Assembly: GCA_002717505.1 (NCBI GenBank)
Contig: PBEB01000072.1
Location: 1-39,948, forward strand
DNA length: 39,948 nucleotides
Source of the DNA: Leptospiraceae bacterium
Lineage (GTDB): Bacteria; Spirochaetota; Leptospiria; Leptospirales; Leptonemataceae
Reading direction: 5' to 3'
Below the pieces are notes generated by a model. It worked only from the letters and a program-made list of their open reading frames with translations. It did not search any database and had not been told where the DNA came from. Positions within the stretch are counted from its first letter, which is position 1; each line of letters starts with the position of its first letter. Both the position numbers and the translations under genes were made by a program. Below are positions 1 through 10,913 of this stretch, piece by piece.

Positions 1-11
1 TCGGTAGTTCA

Positions 12-887
12 ATGAAGAAAATTGCAGAAATTCTCAAAGAAGAAGCCGGAAAGAGACCTGTTTTCTCGTTTGAATTCTTCCCTCCGAAAAAGCCTGAGGG
101 AGAGCAGACGCTGATGAACACAATCCAGCGACTGAAGTCTCTTGATCCGGATTTCGTTTCCGTTACCTATGGAGCAGGCGGCTCCACCCGGGAAAAAACC
201 CGGCAATGGGTGAAGGATATCCAGGACAAACATGATATTACGGCAATGGCGCACTATACTTGCGTCGGACATGGCCGAGACGAGATTCTGTCCAATCTCA
301 AAGATCTCTATTCGGATGGTATCCGAAACATTATGGCATTGCGCGGGGATCCTCCGAAAGGGGAGAAGAATTTTACTCCTCCGGAGGATGGCTTCGCCTA
401 TGGTAGCGAGCTCATTGAGTTCATAAAATCCACTGGCATGGACTTCAGTCTGGGCGGTGGAGGTTATCCTGAGACTCATCAGGAAGCTGCATCTGCCGAT
501 CAAGATTTGCAAAATCTGAAGAAGAAAGTGGACGCTGGTGCCGAATTTATAGTGACACAGCTTTTTTTCAGAAACGATCACTATTTCAGGTATGTGAAGC
601 AATGCCGGGAGGCAGGGATTTCGGTTCCCATAATTCCTGGAATCATGCCCATTACCTCTTTCGGTCAGATCCAGAAGTTTACGGAAATGGCTGGATGCGA
701 AATACCCAATGAGCTAACTGAAGATATAAAGGCTTGTGGAGAAGATCGGGGCAGGCTGCTGGAAGTGAGCCTGGGATACTCCATTCGACAGTGTAGAGAT
801 CTGTTGAAAGGGGGCGCGCCCGGGATTCATTTTTATACATTGAATCAGAGTCAGGCAACTTCCACGATTCTGAAGGCCATCAACTAG
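12..887 (+). CDS. metF: Methylenetetrahydrofolate reductase (MetF)
   Basis: FAD-dependent cytoplasmic enzyme that reduces 5,10-methylene-THF to 5-methyl-THF, the methyl donor for methionine synthase. The 291-residue protein has normal family length and is full-length from the ATG at 12. Visible family motifs are FSFEFFPPK (residues 18-26, with E21 at the position of the catalytic Glu), VTYGAGGSTRE, ALRGDPPKGEK, GGGYPETH, VTQLFFRN and PGIMPITS. Only 11 bases precede the start, so its promoter and ribosome site lie outside the window. The downstream phosphatase gene begins 18 nt after the stop. metH and ahcY lie within 10 kb on the same strand, so the whole methyl cycle is nearly contiguous here. 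Confidence 0.96.
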   Translation: MKKIAEILKEEAGKRPVFSFEFFPPKKPEGEQTLMNTIQRLKSLDPDFVSVTYGAGGSTREKTRQWVKDIQDKHDITAMAHYTCVGHGRDEILSNLKDLYSDGIRNIMALRGDPPKGEKNFTPPEDGFAYGSELIEFIKSTGMDFSLGGGGYPETHQEAASADQDLQNLKKKVDAGAEFIVTQLFFRNDHYFRYVKQCREAGISVPIIPGIMPITSFGQIQKFTEMAGCEIPNELTEDIKACGEDRGRLLEVSLGYSIRQCRDLLKGGAPGIHFYTLNQSQATSTILKAIN

Positions 888-905
888 CCTGGCCAAGCGG
901 GGGAT

Positions 906-2663
906 ATGAGCAGGGACAATGTGCTAACGCTGGCTAAAATCAGCGACATTACAACCAGGATCAATTCGGAACAGGACCTACACAGTCTTTTGACTGTTAT
1001 TATGGATTCTGCCCGGGAATTACTCCAGACTGAAGGCGCATCCCTGCTGCTCTACGACGAGGACTCCGGGGATTTGATTTTCGACATCGCCCGGGGTGAC
1101 CGCAGCCAGCTTCTGGCTGCTCGTCGCATCCCCAAAGGTCAGGGCATAGCCGGACAGTGCGCGGCCAACCGCAAGCCCATCATCGTGGCCGATGCTCAGA
1201 ATGATTCTCGTGTTTTAAAATCAGTGGATCAGGCCACAGGGTTTGTGACCAGAAACCTTATTGCCGTGCCCATGCTTGCCCGAGATCGATTGATTGGCGT
1301 CCTGGAAAGTGTGAATACCCTGGATGGCCGGGATTTCGATAGCAAAGATGTCCGACTGCTCACCTTTCTTTCCGGAATGGCCGGCATTGCCATTCACAAT
1401 CGAAAGCTCTATCAGGACCTCCAGGGTCGTGTGGAAGAGCTTAACTGCATTTATGAGATTTCCCGCACAATTCAGCAGCACGATACAATCGATGAGCTGC
1501 TGAACTCCATACTCGGAGCCATCGAGAGAGTGCTGGAGCTGGAAAGGCTTTCTCTGATAATGGAAGATCAGTCGGAGGAGGGTGGCTATCGCATTACCCG
1601 TACCCGTGGTTTTGATGTCCAGGATGGAGATATCCGTATTGGCCCTGACCAGGGAGTGGCTGGCATTGTGCTTCGGTCTGGCAAGCCCTTGCTGGTAAGG
1701 GACGTTCAAAAGGATCTGGGCTTTACACCTGAAAATGCAACCAGGTATAAGACCGGTTCCTTTATTTCTGTGCCCATCATGCAGGACGATCGTGTGATTG
1801 GTCTTCTGAATGCCGCAGATAAGAAAAATGGGATGCCCTTTGATCAGTTTGAATTAAAGGTTCTCTCTACCGTGGGCTCTCAGCTGGCCAGCGCATATTT
1901 GCGCATTATCGCCAGGCGCCGGGAATCCGAGATTCGCCAGTATCGAAAGGACCTGGAGACTGCGGCGCAGATTCAAATGAACTCATTGCCGGAAATTCCG
2001 GGCGAGATCGCGGGCATTCGCATGGCCGCTCGCTACGAAGCCTGTAGAGATGTGGGCGGTGATTTCTACGACTTCCATTACCATTCTGACAGTATTCTTT
2101 CTCTGGTAATGGCAGATGTTTCCGGTAAAGGGGTACCCGCAGCCCTCTTTATGGAGTATTCCAAGACTTTACTCGCTTCTAACATACCTATTTTCCTTCA
2201 CCCGGTGCGAACACTGGAAAAGGTTAATGAAGAGATCTTTCGAGGATCGCGGATGGGTCTTTTTGTGACCGCCATGTTGATTCAGGTGGAGCGTGATCTG
2301 TCCCGGTTTCGCATCGCATCTGCCGGACATAACCATCAGATTCTGTACAGAAAATCCAGTGGAAATATCGAAAGCCTGTCGGCGGGCGGTCCTCCTCTGG
2401 GCGCTTTTCCCAATGCCAACTATAAAGAGACCATCGTTCACTATGAGCCTGGCGATCTGTTGATCCTTTACACCGATGGCATCACAGAAGCCCACAATAA
2501 AGAGTTTGAGCTCTACGGCGAAGAACGATTGTTTTCGCTGGTTCCGGAAATAGGAGAGAACGATCCCCAGGAAGTCGCTCGAAGGATCATAGAAGAGGTA
2601 GCGACGTTCAGGGACGGTGTCGAACCTTCCGACGATACTACACTGATGGCTGTATGTTTGTAG
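906..2663 (+). CDS. GAF-GAF-PP2C (SpoIIE/RsbU-type) serine phosphatase
   Basis: Predicted soluble signalling phosphatase of 585 residues. Two GAF sensor domains (about 21-165 and 190-335) are followed by a short helical linker (335-365) and a SpoIIE-type PP2C domain (about 370-585). The metal-binding motifs are intact: DVGGDFYDF (382-390), MADVSGKG (402-409), ILYTDGITEAHN and EPSDDTTL near the C terminus. In the family such enzymes dephosphorylate STAS anti-anti-sigma proteins or related partners. There is no kinase or STAS gene next to it; a STAS-like gene occurs at 38738 but is too distant to imply partnership. It starts 18 nt after metF with a G-rich ribosome site, so it may be co-transcribed. 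The GAF ligand cannot be read from sequence. Confidence 0.9.
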   Translation: MSRDNVLTLAKISDITTRINSEQDLHSLLTVIMDSARELLQTEGASLLLYDEDSGDLIFDIARGDRSQLLAARRIPKGQGIAGQCAANRKPIIVADAQNDSRVLKSVDQATGFVTRNLIAVPMLARDRLIGVLESVNTLDGRDFDSKDVRLLTFLSGMAGIAIHNRKLYQDLQGRVEELNCIYEISRTIQQHDTIDELLNSILGAIERVLELERLSLIMEDQSEEGGYRITRTRGFDVQDGDIRIGPDQGVAGIVLRSGKPLLVRDVQKDLGFTPENATRYKTGSFISVPIMQDDRVIGLLNAADKKNGMPFDQFELKVLSTVGSQLASAYLRIIARRRESEIRQYRKDLETAAQIQMNSLPEIPGEIAGIRMAARYEACRDVGGDFYDFHYHSDSILSLVMADVSGKGVPAALFMEYSKTLLASNIPIFLHPVRTLEKVNEEIFRGSRMGLFVTAMLIQVERDLSRFRIASAGHNHQILYRKSSGNIESLSAGGPPLGAFPNANYKETIVHYEPGDLLILYTDGITEAHNKEFELYGEERLFSLVPEIGENDPQEVARRIIEEVATFRDGVEPSDDTTLMAVCL

Positions 2664-2831
2664 TTCTGCGTATCCTGCCAGAACTTGAACAGTTTCGAAG
2701 AGCCTCTCGATAACGTCTCTTGTTGCGACCAGTTCTCAGGCCCGGTAATTAACGCCGTCTGGATGGCCCGTTTTTTACGAAAATGGTTGCCATGCTTATT
2801 TCATATTATACAATTCAGGTCAGAAAGCATT

Positions 2832-3461
2832 ATGAAAGCAGAAGTAGAGACTGAAACAGAGACCGTTCCTGATCAGGAAGCGTCGGTGGAGATCGAAGAT
2901 CGCTCGGCCAGAGAAAGAATTCTGGATGCCGCGCGAAAGGCTTTCTCTCAAAATGGGTACTTCGGTACATCGATTCGTCAGATAAGTAATCTGTGCGGTC
3001 TGAAGCAGCCCAGTATCTATCATCATTTTGATAGCAAAGAGAATCTGTTTCGCAATGCTCTTATTTCCTCCCATCAAGAAATGATGGATTTTATCAATTC
3101 TCGCACCGGAAGCGGCAAGGATCTGGCGGAGGATGTGATTCAAGTGTTTCATACCTTCATGGACTTTCACAAGGACAGACGAGGTGCCCTGCATTTGCTG
3201 GGGAACCTGATCTATTCTGCGCCGGACAATCTGAGGGATGAGTATGCCGAGATGTACGGACCGGAAATGACCGGAGTCATCGAAAGAATGTTCAAGAAAT
3301 GGGATCCGGATAACAGCCAGGAAGAGCTTAAGATTTGCATCAACCATACTCTCACTGCCTACTTGATCGAGCTGTCGGTCCGGGATCGGGGCAGGGAGGA
3401 CGAAAGTCTGACCCAGGCCCTTCGTTGCGTAAACTACATCCTGCGAATCGAGCCTCGTTGA
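2832..3461 (+). CDS. TetR/AcrR-family transcriptional regulator
   Basis: 209-residue repressor-type protein. The N-terminal TetR HTH spans about residues 23-72, with RERILDAARKAF, the turn region QISNLCGLKQPSIYHHF and the SKENLF that follows. The rest is an all-helical ligand/dimerisation domain of unknown specificity. I chose the ATG at 2832. The frame is open to 2685, but the extra 49 codons show no family resemblance, and the TetR domain sits at the usual distance from 2832. An AT-rich tract at 2800-2816 could be part of its promoter. The gene ends just before a short terminator-like hairpin. Its targets are unknown. Confidence 0.88.
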   Translation: MKAEVETETETVPDQEASVEIEDRSARERILDAARKAFSQNGYFGTSIRQISNLCGLKQPSIYHHFDSKENLFRNALISSHQEMMDFINSRTGSGKDLAEDVIQVFHTFMDFHKDRRGALHLLGNLIYSAPDNLRDEYAEMYGPEMTGVIERMFKKWDPDNSQEELKICINHTLTAYLIELSVRDRGREDESLTQALRCVNYILRIEPR

Positions 3462-3475
3462 AAGTCTGAGCGGCA

Positions 3476-3495
3476 CCGGGCAGCCCGGGATTTTT
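3476..3495 (+). terminator. Short intrinsic terminator after the TetR gene
   Basis: A CCGGG / CCCGG stem (3476-3480 with 3484-3488, loop CAG) is followed almost directly by five T residues (3491-3495). It lies 15 nt after the TetR stop. The stem is only 5 bp but all G/C. Confidence 0.5.
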
Positions 3496-3849
3496 CCAGG
3501 CAGAATTGACTTCCTCTGATTTAGCTGCGTTAGTGCGGGTGCTCGAATAAGGGAGGCTCGGCAGTAGTCCGGGCGGATGGATATTCCCCTGGCGAATCTG
3601 TTGAAGTAGAACCACTGCCCGATCCTGGCATTCTCCGGGGCTCGGCTTTAGTCAAAATCAGAAGGGCCTCCTTCTTACGTGAATTGCACCGGGATCTTGG
3701 CCCTGTGATGTTCTGCCATGAATGTTGATCGCGTTTTTCGGTGCATCGCTTCGCATCATCCCTCACTTATCCTGGAGAAGCATCTAATCCAGGGCTTGTC
3801 TTTTCCATTCGATTGATTATCCTAACCGTGCCTGTAGCCTTCTTTTTTG
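3496..3849. other. Intergenic stretch without a recognised gene
   Basis: About 350 nt between the TetR terminator and the sahR promoter. Short open frames exist on the minus strand but have biased, low-complexity translations and no recognisable domain. The only structure I see is a 6-bp hairpin, AGAAGG-GCCT-CCTTCT (3660-3675), without a T tract. No known RNA family was recognised. Confidence 0.5.
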
Positions 3850-3877
3850 TTGACATATCAAGATATCTTGATATAAT
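3850..3877 (+). promoter_or_regulatory. Consensus sigma-70-type promoter of sahR
   Basis: TTGACA (3850-3855) and TATAAT (3872-3877) are both perfect consensus hexamers, separated by 16 bp. The expected transcription start is near 3883-3885, only a few nucleotides before the sahR ATG at 3887. The spacer is filled by a palindromic operator, so a bound repressor would block RNA polymerase. Confidence 0.85.
3855..3874. promoter_or_regulatory. Perfect 20-bp palindrome, probable SahR operator
   Basis: ATATCAAGATATCTTGATAT is a perfect inverted repeat that covers the whole spacer and overlaps the last base of the -35 box and the first three bases of the -10 box. ArsR-family dimers bind short AT-rich palindromes like this. 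Its position predicts autorepression of sahR and probably of the downstream ahcY. No second copy was found elsewhere in the window; the metF promoter lies outside it. Confidence 0.8.
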
Positions 3878-3886
3878 GGTCATGTA

Positions 3887-4892
3887 ATGTCCGAGGGCGT
3901 CCAAATACTGAAAGCACTGGCAGACGAGTCCAGACTGCGCATTGTCCGGCTGCTTCTAAAAGGGCCGCTTCATGTAAATGAAATCCTGGAAGTGCTCCAA
4001 ATGGGCCAGAGCAGGGTGTCCAGGCATTTGAAGATCCTTGCGGATGCAGGTCTTCTGGCCGGTCGTCGGGAGGGTTCGCGGATCTATTACGGAATCAGCC
4101 CTGAAATCCGACAGTCTGCTCTACTTTCTTCCTTAGAAATGATGCTGGGTTACTTTGAGACCAGGGAAGAGGCCGGTTCCAGGCCTGGAATGTGGCTTCC
4201 CGAGGAGTCTCTGCGAGACTTTGATCGCCTGGCTAACGTTCTGGATGCCCGTAAGAGTCAGACCCTGGATCACTTTTTTCGGTATGGCGCGCTCCAGGAT
4301 GAGATGCAGCGGGATTATGTAGATGCTTCTTTCTACAGAAGCGAAGTGGTTTCCATGCTGCCAGATGGGCCGGTCACCATTGTAGATCTGGGATGCGGTA
4401 CCGGCGAGTTATCCGTGGCCATGGCAGCCCCCGGAAGAGATATTATTTTAGTAGATCAAAGCCAGGCCATGTTGGATGAGGCCCGCAAGTCCCTGGGCGA
4501 GGCGAAGGACAGCAATCTAGACTTTCGCCTGGGCTCTATGGAGCACCTTCCGCTAGCGAACGAAGAAGCGGATGTTGCGGTGCTGTCCATGGTGCTGCAT
4601 CATGTGCCGGAGCCTATTGGAGCGCTCAAAGAAGCGGCCCGGGTCCTCAAGCCGGGAGGACTTCTGATTCTGGCGGATCTGGATCATCACAATGAAGAAG
4701 TAATGCGAAGCAGCTTCGCGGATTTCTGGCTGGGCTTTGAAACAGAAAACCTGGAGCAGGATCTAGAAGATGCGGGGTTTCAAGTTGAGGCCAGCCATTC
4801 GGGAAAAGGGGAGGGCAGCCTTGCCTGTCTTTTTTACCGGGCTGTTTCTCGGCCGATGGAATTGAATCAAGCTGAGGCCGAGGCCGCAGCCA

Positions 4893-4912
<20 letters not shown>
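3887..4912 (+). CDS. sahR: ArsR-type HTH/SAM-dependent methyltransferase fusion regulator, SahR-like
   Basis: 341-residue fusion. Residues 1-80 form an ArsR winged helix (LKALADESRLRIVRLL, recognition region MGQSRVSRHLKIL, wing GRREGSRIYYGIS). Residues about 160-310 form a class-I methyltransferase fold with SAM motif VDLGCGTG (166-173), the acidic IILVDQS and the post-motif LKPGGLLILADLD. In known SahR regulators the methyltransferase-like part senses S-adenosylhomocysteine and the regulon covers ahcY and methionine genes. Here ahcY follows 51 nt downstream, metH comes next and metF is upstream, which makes this assignment likely. The ATG at 3887 lies 9 nt after the -10 box with no Shine-Dalgarno site, so translation is probably leaderless. 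The HTH begins at residue 6, so a later start is excluded. Confidence 0.85.
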
Positions 4913-6265
<1,353 letters not shown>

Positions 6266-6273
6266 AAACTATA

Positions 6274-6300
6274 CGCCCCGGCATGGCCGGGGCGCCTTTT
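6274..6300 (+). terminator. Strong intrinsic terminator after ahcY
   Basis: A perfect 9-bp G/C-rich stem (CGCCCCGGC 6274-6282, loop ATG, GCCGGGGCG 6286-6294) is followed by CCTTTT. It starts 9 nt after the ahcY stop, so metH needs its own promoter or read-through. Confidence 0.9.
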
Positions 6301-6319
6301 GCAATTATACAATTATTGA

Positions 6320-6423
6320 GACTCTCCGGACTATCCGAACCGTGGAGTCACAGACAGGCTGGAATTTGCAGCTGTCAGCAGACTGGCAATCGAGCCAGAG
6401 CCGAAGGGCCGGGATCCGGTGGC
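6320..6423 (+). ncRNA. Structured 5' leader of metH, candidate cis-regulatory RNA
   Basis: Consecutive hairpins can be drawn between the ahcY terminator and metH: GACTC/GAGTC (6320-6349); GACAG-g-CTG paired with CAG-CTGTC (6353-6376, one bulged base); CTGGC/GCCAG (6383-6398, loop AATCGA); and CCGG/CCGG (6409-6419). I found no B12-box of cobalamin riboswitches and no recognisable SAM or SAH riboswitch core. A new or diverged regulatory RNA is possible, and so is chance folding. Confidence 0.35.
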
Positions 6424-6450
6424 GGCATAAAAGAAAAAGAAGGAGATATT

Positions 6451-9400
6451 ATGAGTCAGACAGAGACGCAGGATAGAACAAAGTTACTCTATGAGCAGCT
6501 TGAGAAGCGCATCCTGGTGCTGGATGGGGCCATGGGAACCATGATCCAGAAGCATAAGCTGGAAGAGGAAGACTTTCGAGGAGAGCGCTTCAAAGATTAC
6601 AAAGGTGAGCTGAAGGGAAACAATGACCTTTTAAGTCTTACAAGACCCGAGTTGATCCAGGAAATCCATGAGGAGTTTCTGGAAGCTGGATCCGACATCA
6701 TCGAAACCAATACTTTTAGCTGTACTACAATATCCCAGGCAGATTACGATCTCCAGGAACTGGTGGATGAGCTAAACATTGAAGGGGCCAGGCTGGCTCG
6801 AAAGGCGGCAGACAAATATACAGAAAAGAATCCTGCCAAACCCAGGTTTGTGGCAGGAGCCATTGGCCCTACCAACAAGACTCTTTCTCTATCCCCGGAT
6901 GTAAATGATCCAGGATACCGGGCCGTAACCTATCAGGAAGTGGTGCTGGCCTACGAGCAACAGGTGGAGGGCTTGATCAAAGGAGGAGTGGATATTCTCC
7001 TGGTGGAGACTGTATTTGATACTCTGAATGCCAAGGCAGCCCTGTTTGCCATAGAGAACGTTTTTGATCGCATCGGATACACGGTGCCCACCATGGTTTC
7101 CGGTACCATTGTGGATCAAAGCGGCAGAACTCTTTCCGGACAAACCACAGAAGCGTTCTGGATTTCTATCTCACATATGCCTCATTTACTGAGTGTGGGC
7201 CTTAACTGTGCTCTGGGTTCTGCTCAAATGAAGCCCTTTATTCAAGAGCTTTCCCGGGTGGCCGGTTGCCGAGTCAGTCTTTATCCCAATGCAGGTCTTC
7301 CCAATGAATTCGGTGGATACGATGAAACTCCGGAATACATGGGTGAGCAGATTCATAACTATGCCAGCGAAGGCTGGGTGAATATCATTGGAGGATGTTG
7401 CGGAACGACTCCAGATCACATTCGAGCCATGGCAAAATCCGTAGAGGGGGTTCAACCTCGTCAGCCGGCCAAACAGGAGCCATTTCTCAGGCTTTCTGGC
7501 CTGGAGCCGCTGGTGGTTCGACCGGAAGCCAATTTCCTTAATGTGGGAGAGCGAACCAATGTAACCGGTTCCAAGAAGTTCGCACGACTGATTCGCGAAG
7601 AAAACTATGAAGAGGCTGTAGCTGTTGCTCAGGATCAGGTGGAAAACGGCGCCCAGGTCATCGACGTCAATATGGACGAAGGGATGCTGGATTCCGAAGC
7701 TGCGATGGTTAAATTTCTGAACTTGATTGGTGCCGAGCCCGATATCTCCCGGGTTCCCATCATGATTGACTCTTCGAAGTTCAGCGTCATTGAAGCTGGC
7801 CTGCGTTGCGTCCAGGGCAAGGCCATTGTGAACTCCATTTCTATGAAAGAAGGGGAGGAACTATTTAAAGAACAGGCCCGTAAAATTATGCGGTATGGCG
7901 CCAGCGTCATCGTCATGGCCTTTGATGATAAAGGCCAGGCAGATAGCTACGAAAGGATGATCGAAATCTGCGGTCGAGCCTATAAGATTCTTACAGAGGA
8001 AGTAGGTTTTCCGGCTCAGGATATCATTTTTGATCCCAACATCTTTCCCATCGCTACAGGTATTGAAGATCATAATAATTACTCTGTGGATTTCATCAAT
8101 GCTACAAAGTGGATCAAAGAGAATCTCCCTCATGCTCGAGTGAGCGGTGGTGTTTCGAATATGAGCTTTTCTTTCCGGGGAAATGAGCCGGTGCGTCGAG
8201 CCATGCACTCTGTGTTTCTCTATCATGCTATTCGAGCGGGAATGGACATGGGTATTGTAAATCCGGGTCAGCTGGATGTTTATGATGAAATTCCGCGAGA
8301 GCTTCGTGACCTGGTAGAGGACGTGGTCTTGAATAAGGACCCGGAAGCCGGCGAAAAGCTTGTGGATTTTGCAGAAAGCTACAAAGATGAAGGTGGCCAG
8401 GACGAAGGCAAAAAGAATGCCTGGCGAGAAGCCGATGTGGCGGAGCGAATTCGTCATGCCCTGGTCAAGGGAATCGTGGAGTTTATTGAAGAAGATACCG
8501 AGGAAGCTCGTCAGAAATTCGATCAGCCTCTGGATGTGATTGAAGGGCCATTGATGGACGGAATGAATCATGTGGGAGAGCTCTTTGGCTCCGGCCAGAT
8601 GTTTCTGCCACAGGTTGTAAAGAGCGCCCGGGTAATGAAAAAGGCTGTGGCTTATTTGATTCCTTACATGGAAGAAGAGCAGCGAAAGAATCCAGGGGCC
8701 AAAAAAGAAGCGATCAAAGTGCTACTGGCAACAGTAAAAGGAGATGTCCACGACATCGGAAAGAACATTGTTGGAGTGGTTCTGGCCTGTAATGGCTATG
8801 AAGTCATCGACCTGGGTGTAATGGTCCCCCGGGACAAGATTCTGGATGAGGCAGAGAAACAAAAAGCAGATGTAATTGGCCTTTCTGGCCTGATTACTCC
8901 TTCTTTAGATGAGATGGTAGAAGTGGCCAGGGAGATGGAGAAGCGTAAGCTAAAGACTCCTTTGCTCATTGGCGGAGCCACTACCAGCGAAGTGCACACT
9001 GCCGTTAAAATCGAGCCCAACTATTCCGGGGCCACAGTGCATGTGCTGGATGCTTCTCTCAGTGTCCCTATGGTGGCTAACCTGGCTTCGGATACTCATC
9101 GAGATAAAACCACCTCCGAGATTCGAGAAAAATATGAGAATATGCGGGAGCAGCATAAGAACCGCCAGGATGAGAAAGAGATCCTGGGGTTCGATAAAGC
9201 TCAGGCAAACAAGCATAAGGTGAAATTTGATGAAAACACCTTTGAGCCCAAAAAGACCGGTGTATTCAAAATCGAACCAAAAGTAGAGGAATTGATCCCC
9301 TACATCGACTGGACTCCTTTCTTCCTCACCTGGGAGATGCGTGGAAAGTATCCCGATATTCTGAAGGATCCCAAACTTGGAGAAGAAGCCACCAAGTTAC

Positions 9401-10155
9401 ATAACGATGCAAAAGAGCTCCTGGATCGTATTGTAAAAGAAGAGCTACTGCGGCCGCGGGGGGTGTATGGAATTTTTCCTGCTAATTCCACGGGAGAGGA
9501 TATCAAGCTTTACAAAGACGAAAATCGAAAGGATGAGCTGGCAGTATTCCATTGTCTTCGCCAGCAGGCCAAGAAGCGTTCCGGGCAGCCCAATCGCTCA
9601 CTGGCAGACTATGTAGCTCCAGAAGATTCGGGAGTCAAAGACTGGCTGGGCGCTTTCGCGGTGACTTCTGGCATCGGACTGAATGCCATTGTGAAGGAGT
9701 TCGATGACAATCATGATGACTACAACTCCATTCTGGCAAAAGCCGTAGCGGATCGCCTGGCAGAAGCATTTGCCGAATATCTGCATGAAAAGGTGCGAAA
9801 AGAGATCTGGGGCTTTGGTTCCGGGGAGACTCTGTCCAACGAAGAGCTGGTCAAAGAGAAATATCAGGGAATACGGCCGGCGCCTGGATACCCGGCCCAG
9901 CCCGATCATACAGAGAAAATCACTCTATTCAAGCTTTTGAATGCTACCGAGGATGCAAGCATTCAGCTCACCGAGAGTCTGGCTATGATGCCAGCTGCCA
10001 GTGTGAGCGGACTGTATTTCTCGCATCCGGATGCGGAGTACTTTAACCTGGGTAAACTGAACAGGGATCAGATGGAAGACTACGCGAAACGAAAAGACAT
10101 GCCATTGGATGAAATGGAAAAATGGCTGGGACCAAACCTGGCCTACGATCGATAA
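6451..10155 (+). CDS. metH: Cobalamin-dependent methionine synthase (MetH)
   Basis: 1234-residue modular enzyme that transfers the methyl group from 5-methyl-THF to homocysteine through methylcobalamin. The order is: homocysteine/zinc module (about 10-325; zinc ligands C253 in GLNCALG and C316/C317 in GGCCGTT), pterin-binding module (about 360-620; [21 protein letters not shown]), B12 cap and Rossmann modules (about 650-890; D765-V-H767-D-I-G, the lower axial His loop) and the reactivation domain (about 920-1234; [22 protein letters not shown]). All modules are present, so reactivation with SAM should be possible. The ATG at 6451 has AAGGAG at 6440-6445. The frame is open to 6283, but that extension overlaps the ahcY terminator and is not credible. 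Confidence 0.97.
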   Translation: MSQTETQDRTKLLYEQLEKRILVLDGAMGTMIQKHKLEEEDFRGERFKDYKGELKGNNDLLSLTRPELIQEIHEEFLEAGSDIIETNTFSCTTISQADYDLQELVDELNIEGARLARKAADKYTEKNPAKPRFVAGAIGPTNKTLSLSPDVNDPGYRAVTYQEVVLAYEQQVEGLIKGGVDILLVETVFDTLNAKAALFAIENVFDRIGYTVPTMVSGTIVDQSGRTLSGQTTEAFWISISHMPHLLSVGLNCALGSAQMKPFIQELSRVAGCRVSLYPNAGLPNEFGGYDETPEYMGEQIHNYASEGWVNIIGGCCGTTPDHIRAMAKSVEGVQPRQPAKQEPFLRLSGLEPLVVRPEANFLNVGERTNVTGSKKFARLIREENYEEAVAVAQDQVENGAQVIDVNMDEGMLDSEAAMVKFLNLIGAEPDISRVPIMIDSSKFSVIEAGLRCVQGKAIVNSISMKEGEELFKEQARKIMRYGASVIVMAFDDKGQADSYERMIEICGRAYKILTEEVGFPAQDIIFDPNIFPIATGIEDHNNYSVDFINATKWIKENLPHARVSGGVSNMSFSFRGNEPVRRAMHSVFLYHAIRAGMDMGIVNPGQLDVYDEIPRELRDLVEDVVLNKDPEAGEKLVDFAESYKDEGGQDEGKKNAWREADVAERIRHALVKGIVEFIEEDTEEARQKFDQPLDVIEGPLMDGMNHVGELFGSGQMFLPQVVKSARVMKKAVAYLIPYMEEEQRKNPGAKKEAIKVLLATVKGDVHDIGKNIVGVVLACNGYEVIDLGVMVPRDKILDEAEKQKADVIGLSGLITPSLDEMVEVAREMEKRKLKTPLLIGGATTSEVHTAVKIEPNYSGATVHVLDASLSVPMVANLASDTHRDKTTSEIREKYENMREQHKNRQDEKEILGFDKAQANKHKVKFDENTFEPKKTGVFKIEPKVEELIPYIDWTPFFLTWEMRGKYPDILKDPKLGEEATKLHNDAKELLDRIVKEELLRPRGVYGIFPANSTGEDIKLYKDENRKDELAVFHCLRQQAKKRSGQPNRSLADYVAPEDSGVKDWLGAFAVTSGIGLNAIVKEFDDNHDDYNSILAKAVADRLAEAFAEYLHEKVRKEIWGFGSGETLSNEELVKEKYQGIRPAPGYPAQPDHTEKITLFKLLNATEDASIQLTESLAMMPAASVSGLYFSHPDAEYFNLGKLNRDQMEDYAKRKDMPLDEMEKWLGPNLAYDR

Positions 10156-10215
10156 CGATTCTCTGCGAAATTGATGGCTCGGCCTGCCAATGCAGTCCGG
10201 GTTCTGAAACAAACT

Positions 10216-10249
10216 GCCGGCTTCTCTGAATAGAGAGCCGGCTTTTTTT
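10216..10249 (+). terminator. Intrinsic terminator after metH
   Basis: GCCGGCT-t-CTCT pairs with AGAGAGCCGGC (10216-10242, loop GAAT, one bulge) and is followed by seven T residues. It lies between convergent metH and the rhomboid gene. In the opposite direction the stem is followed only by an interrupted T-rich stretch, so it may act weakly for the rhomboid gene too. Confidence 0.9.
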
Positions 10250-10263
10250 ATGTAAGTCCGCCC

Positions 10264-10854
10264 TCAGGAAAACAGGCCTTTGAAGTAATCCAGGATCCCA
10301 CTCAAGCCTGCCGGTGCTGTAAGGGCTCCGATGAAGAAGCCCACAATAGCACCGCCAATATGGGCCTCATGGTTCACCGTTCTATGTTCAGAGCGAGCCA
10401 TGTAGATACTCCCGGCAATATATATGATCGCGAAGATCGGGGCCGGAATCGGGATAGGTAGCGGGAAGATGATGATGCTGTTGTCCGGAAAGAAGACAAT
10501 GGAGGCGAACAATACCCCGGCCACGGATCCGCTGGCTCCCAGGCTTGCATAATTGGGATCTTTGTAATGAAACAGGAATGTGGCCAGATCCGCGCCCACG
10601 GCTGCCAGTAGATAAGTCAGTAACATTACACCGGGGGCCACCTTTTCCAGGCTGCTTCCGAAAAAGTACAGGGTGATCATATTGAATATGAGATGTCCCC
10701 AGCCCATATGGGAAAACTGGGAGTAGATCATGCCCCGAATTCCCTGGCCCTTGGCGACCAGATAGGGGAAAAAAAGAAAGTCCCGGGGCTCTTCCTTCTG
10801 CATGTAAATTAGGGTGACAATTACATTGATAACGATTAGAAACAGAGTTAGCAT
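10264..10854 (-). CDS. Rhomboid-family intramembrane serine protease
   Basis: 196-residue polytopic inner-membrane protease. It has about six hydrophobic segments starting at residue 3, the WGHLIFNM motif (H54/N58), the catalytic GASG motif with S108 and the partner H165 in NHEAHIGG, all in family order. Rhomboids cut transmembrane substrates within the bilayer; the substrate here is unknown. The length matches compact bacterial rhomboids with a six-helix core. It is convergent with metH and divergent from the coiled-coil gene, with 59 nt between the two starts. The ATG at 10854 lacks a clear Shine-Dalgarno site, so the exact start is less sure. An unusual Pro/Ile-rich stretch (FPLPIPIPAPI) lies between the Ser and His helices. 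Confidence 0.9.
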   Translation of the reverse strand: MLTLFLIVINVIVTLIYMQKEEPRDFLFFPYLVAKGQGIRGMIYSQFSHMGWGHLIFNMITLYFFGSSLEKVAPGVMLLTYLLAAVGADLATFLFHYKDPNYASLGASGSVAGVLFASIVFFPDNSIIIFPLPIPIPAPIFAIIYIAGSIYMARSEHRTVNHEAHIGGAIVGFFIGALTAPAGLSGILDYFKGLFS

Positions 10855-10913
10855 ACGTGGGTTTTTTCTGCGGCAAATTGGCCGCCGTTCCGATCTTATA
10901 ACGGAGCAATTCT

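Noticed and set aside
2685-2831. Upstream extension of the TetR gene
   Set aside because: The 49 extra residues have no TetR similarity, and the ATG at 2832 gives the normal N terminus.
3555-3590. RNase P-like string (AGTCCGGGC)
   Set aside because: None of the other conserved RNase P regions are present in the gap.
6283-6450. In-frame upstream extension of metH
   Set aside because: It begins inside the ahcY terminator, encodes a Gly/Arg/Ser-rich stretch unlike MetH, and a good AAGGAG site precedes the ATG at 6451.
6301-6450. Cobalamin riboswitch before metH
   Set aside because: No B12-box (AGCCAGGAGACCTGCC-like) can be found; only generic hairpins are present.
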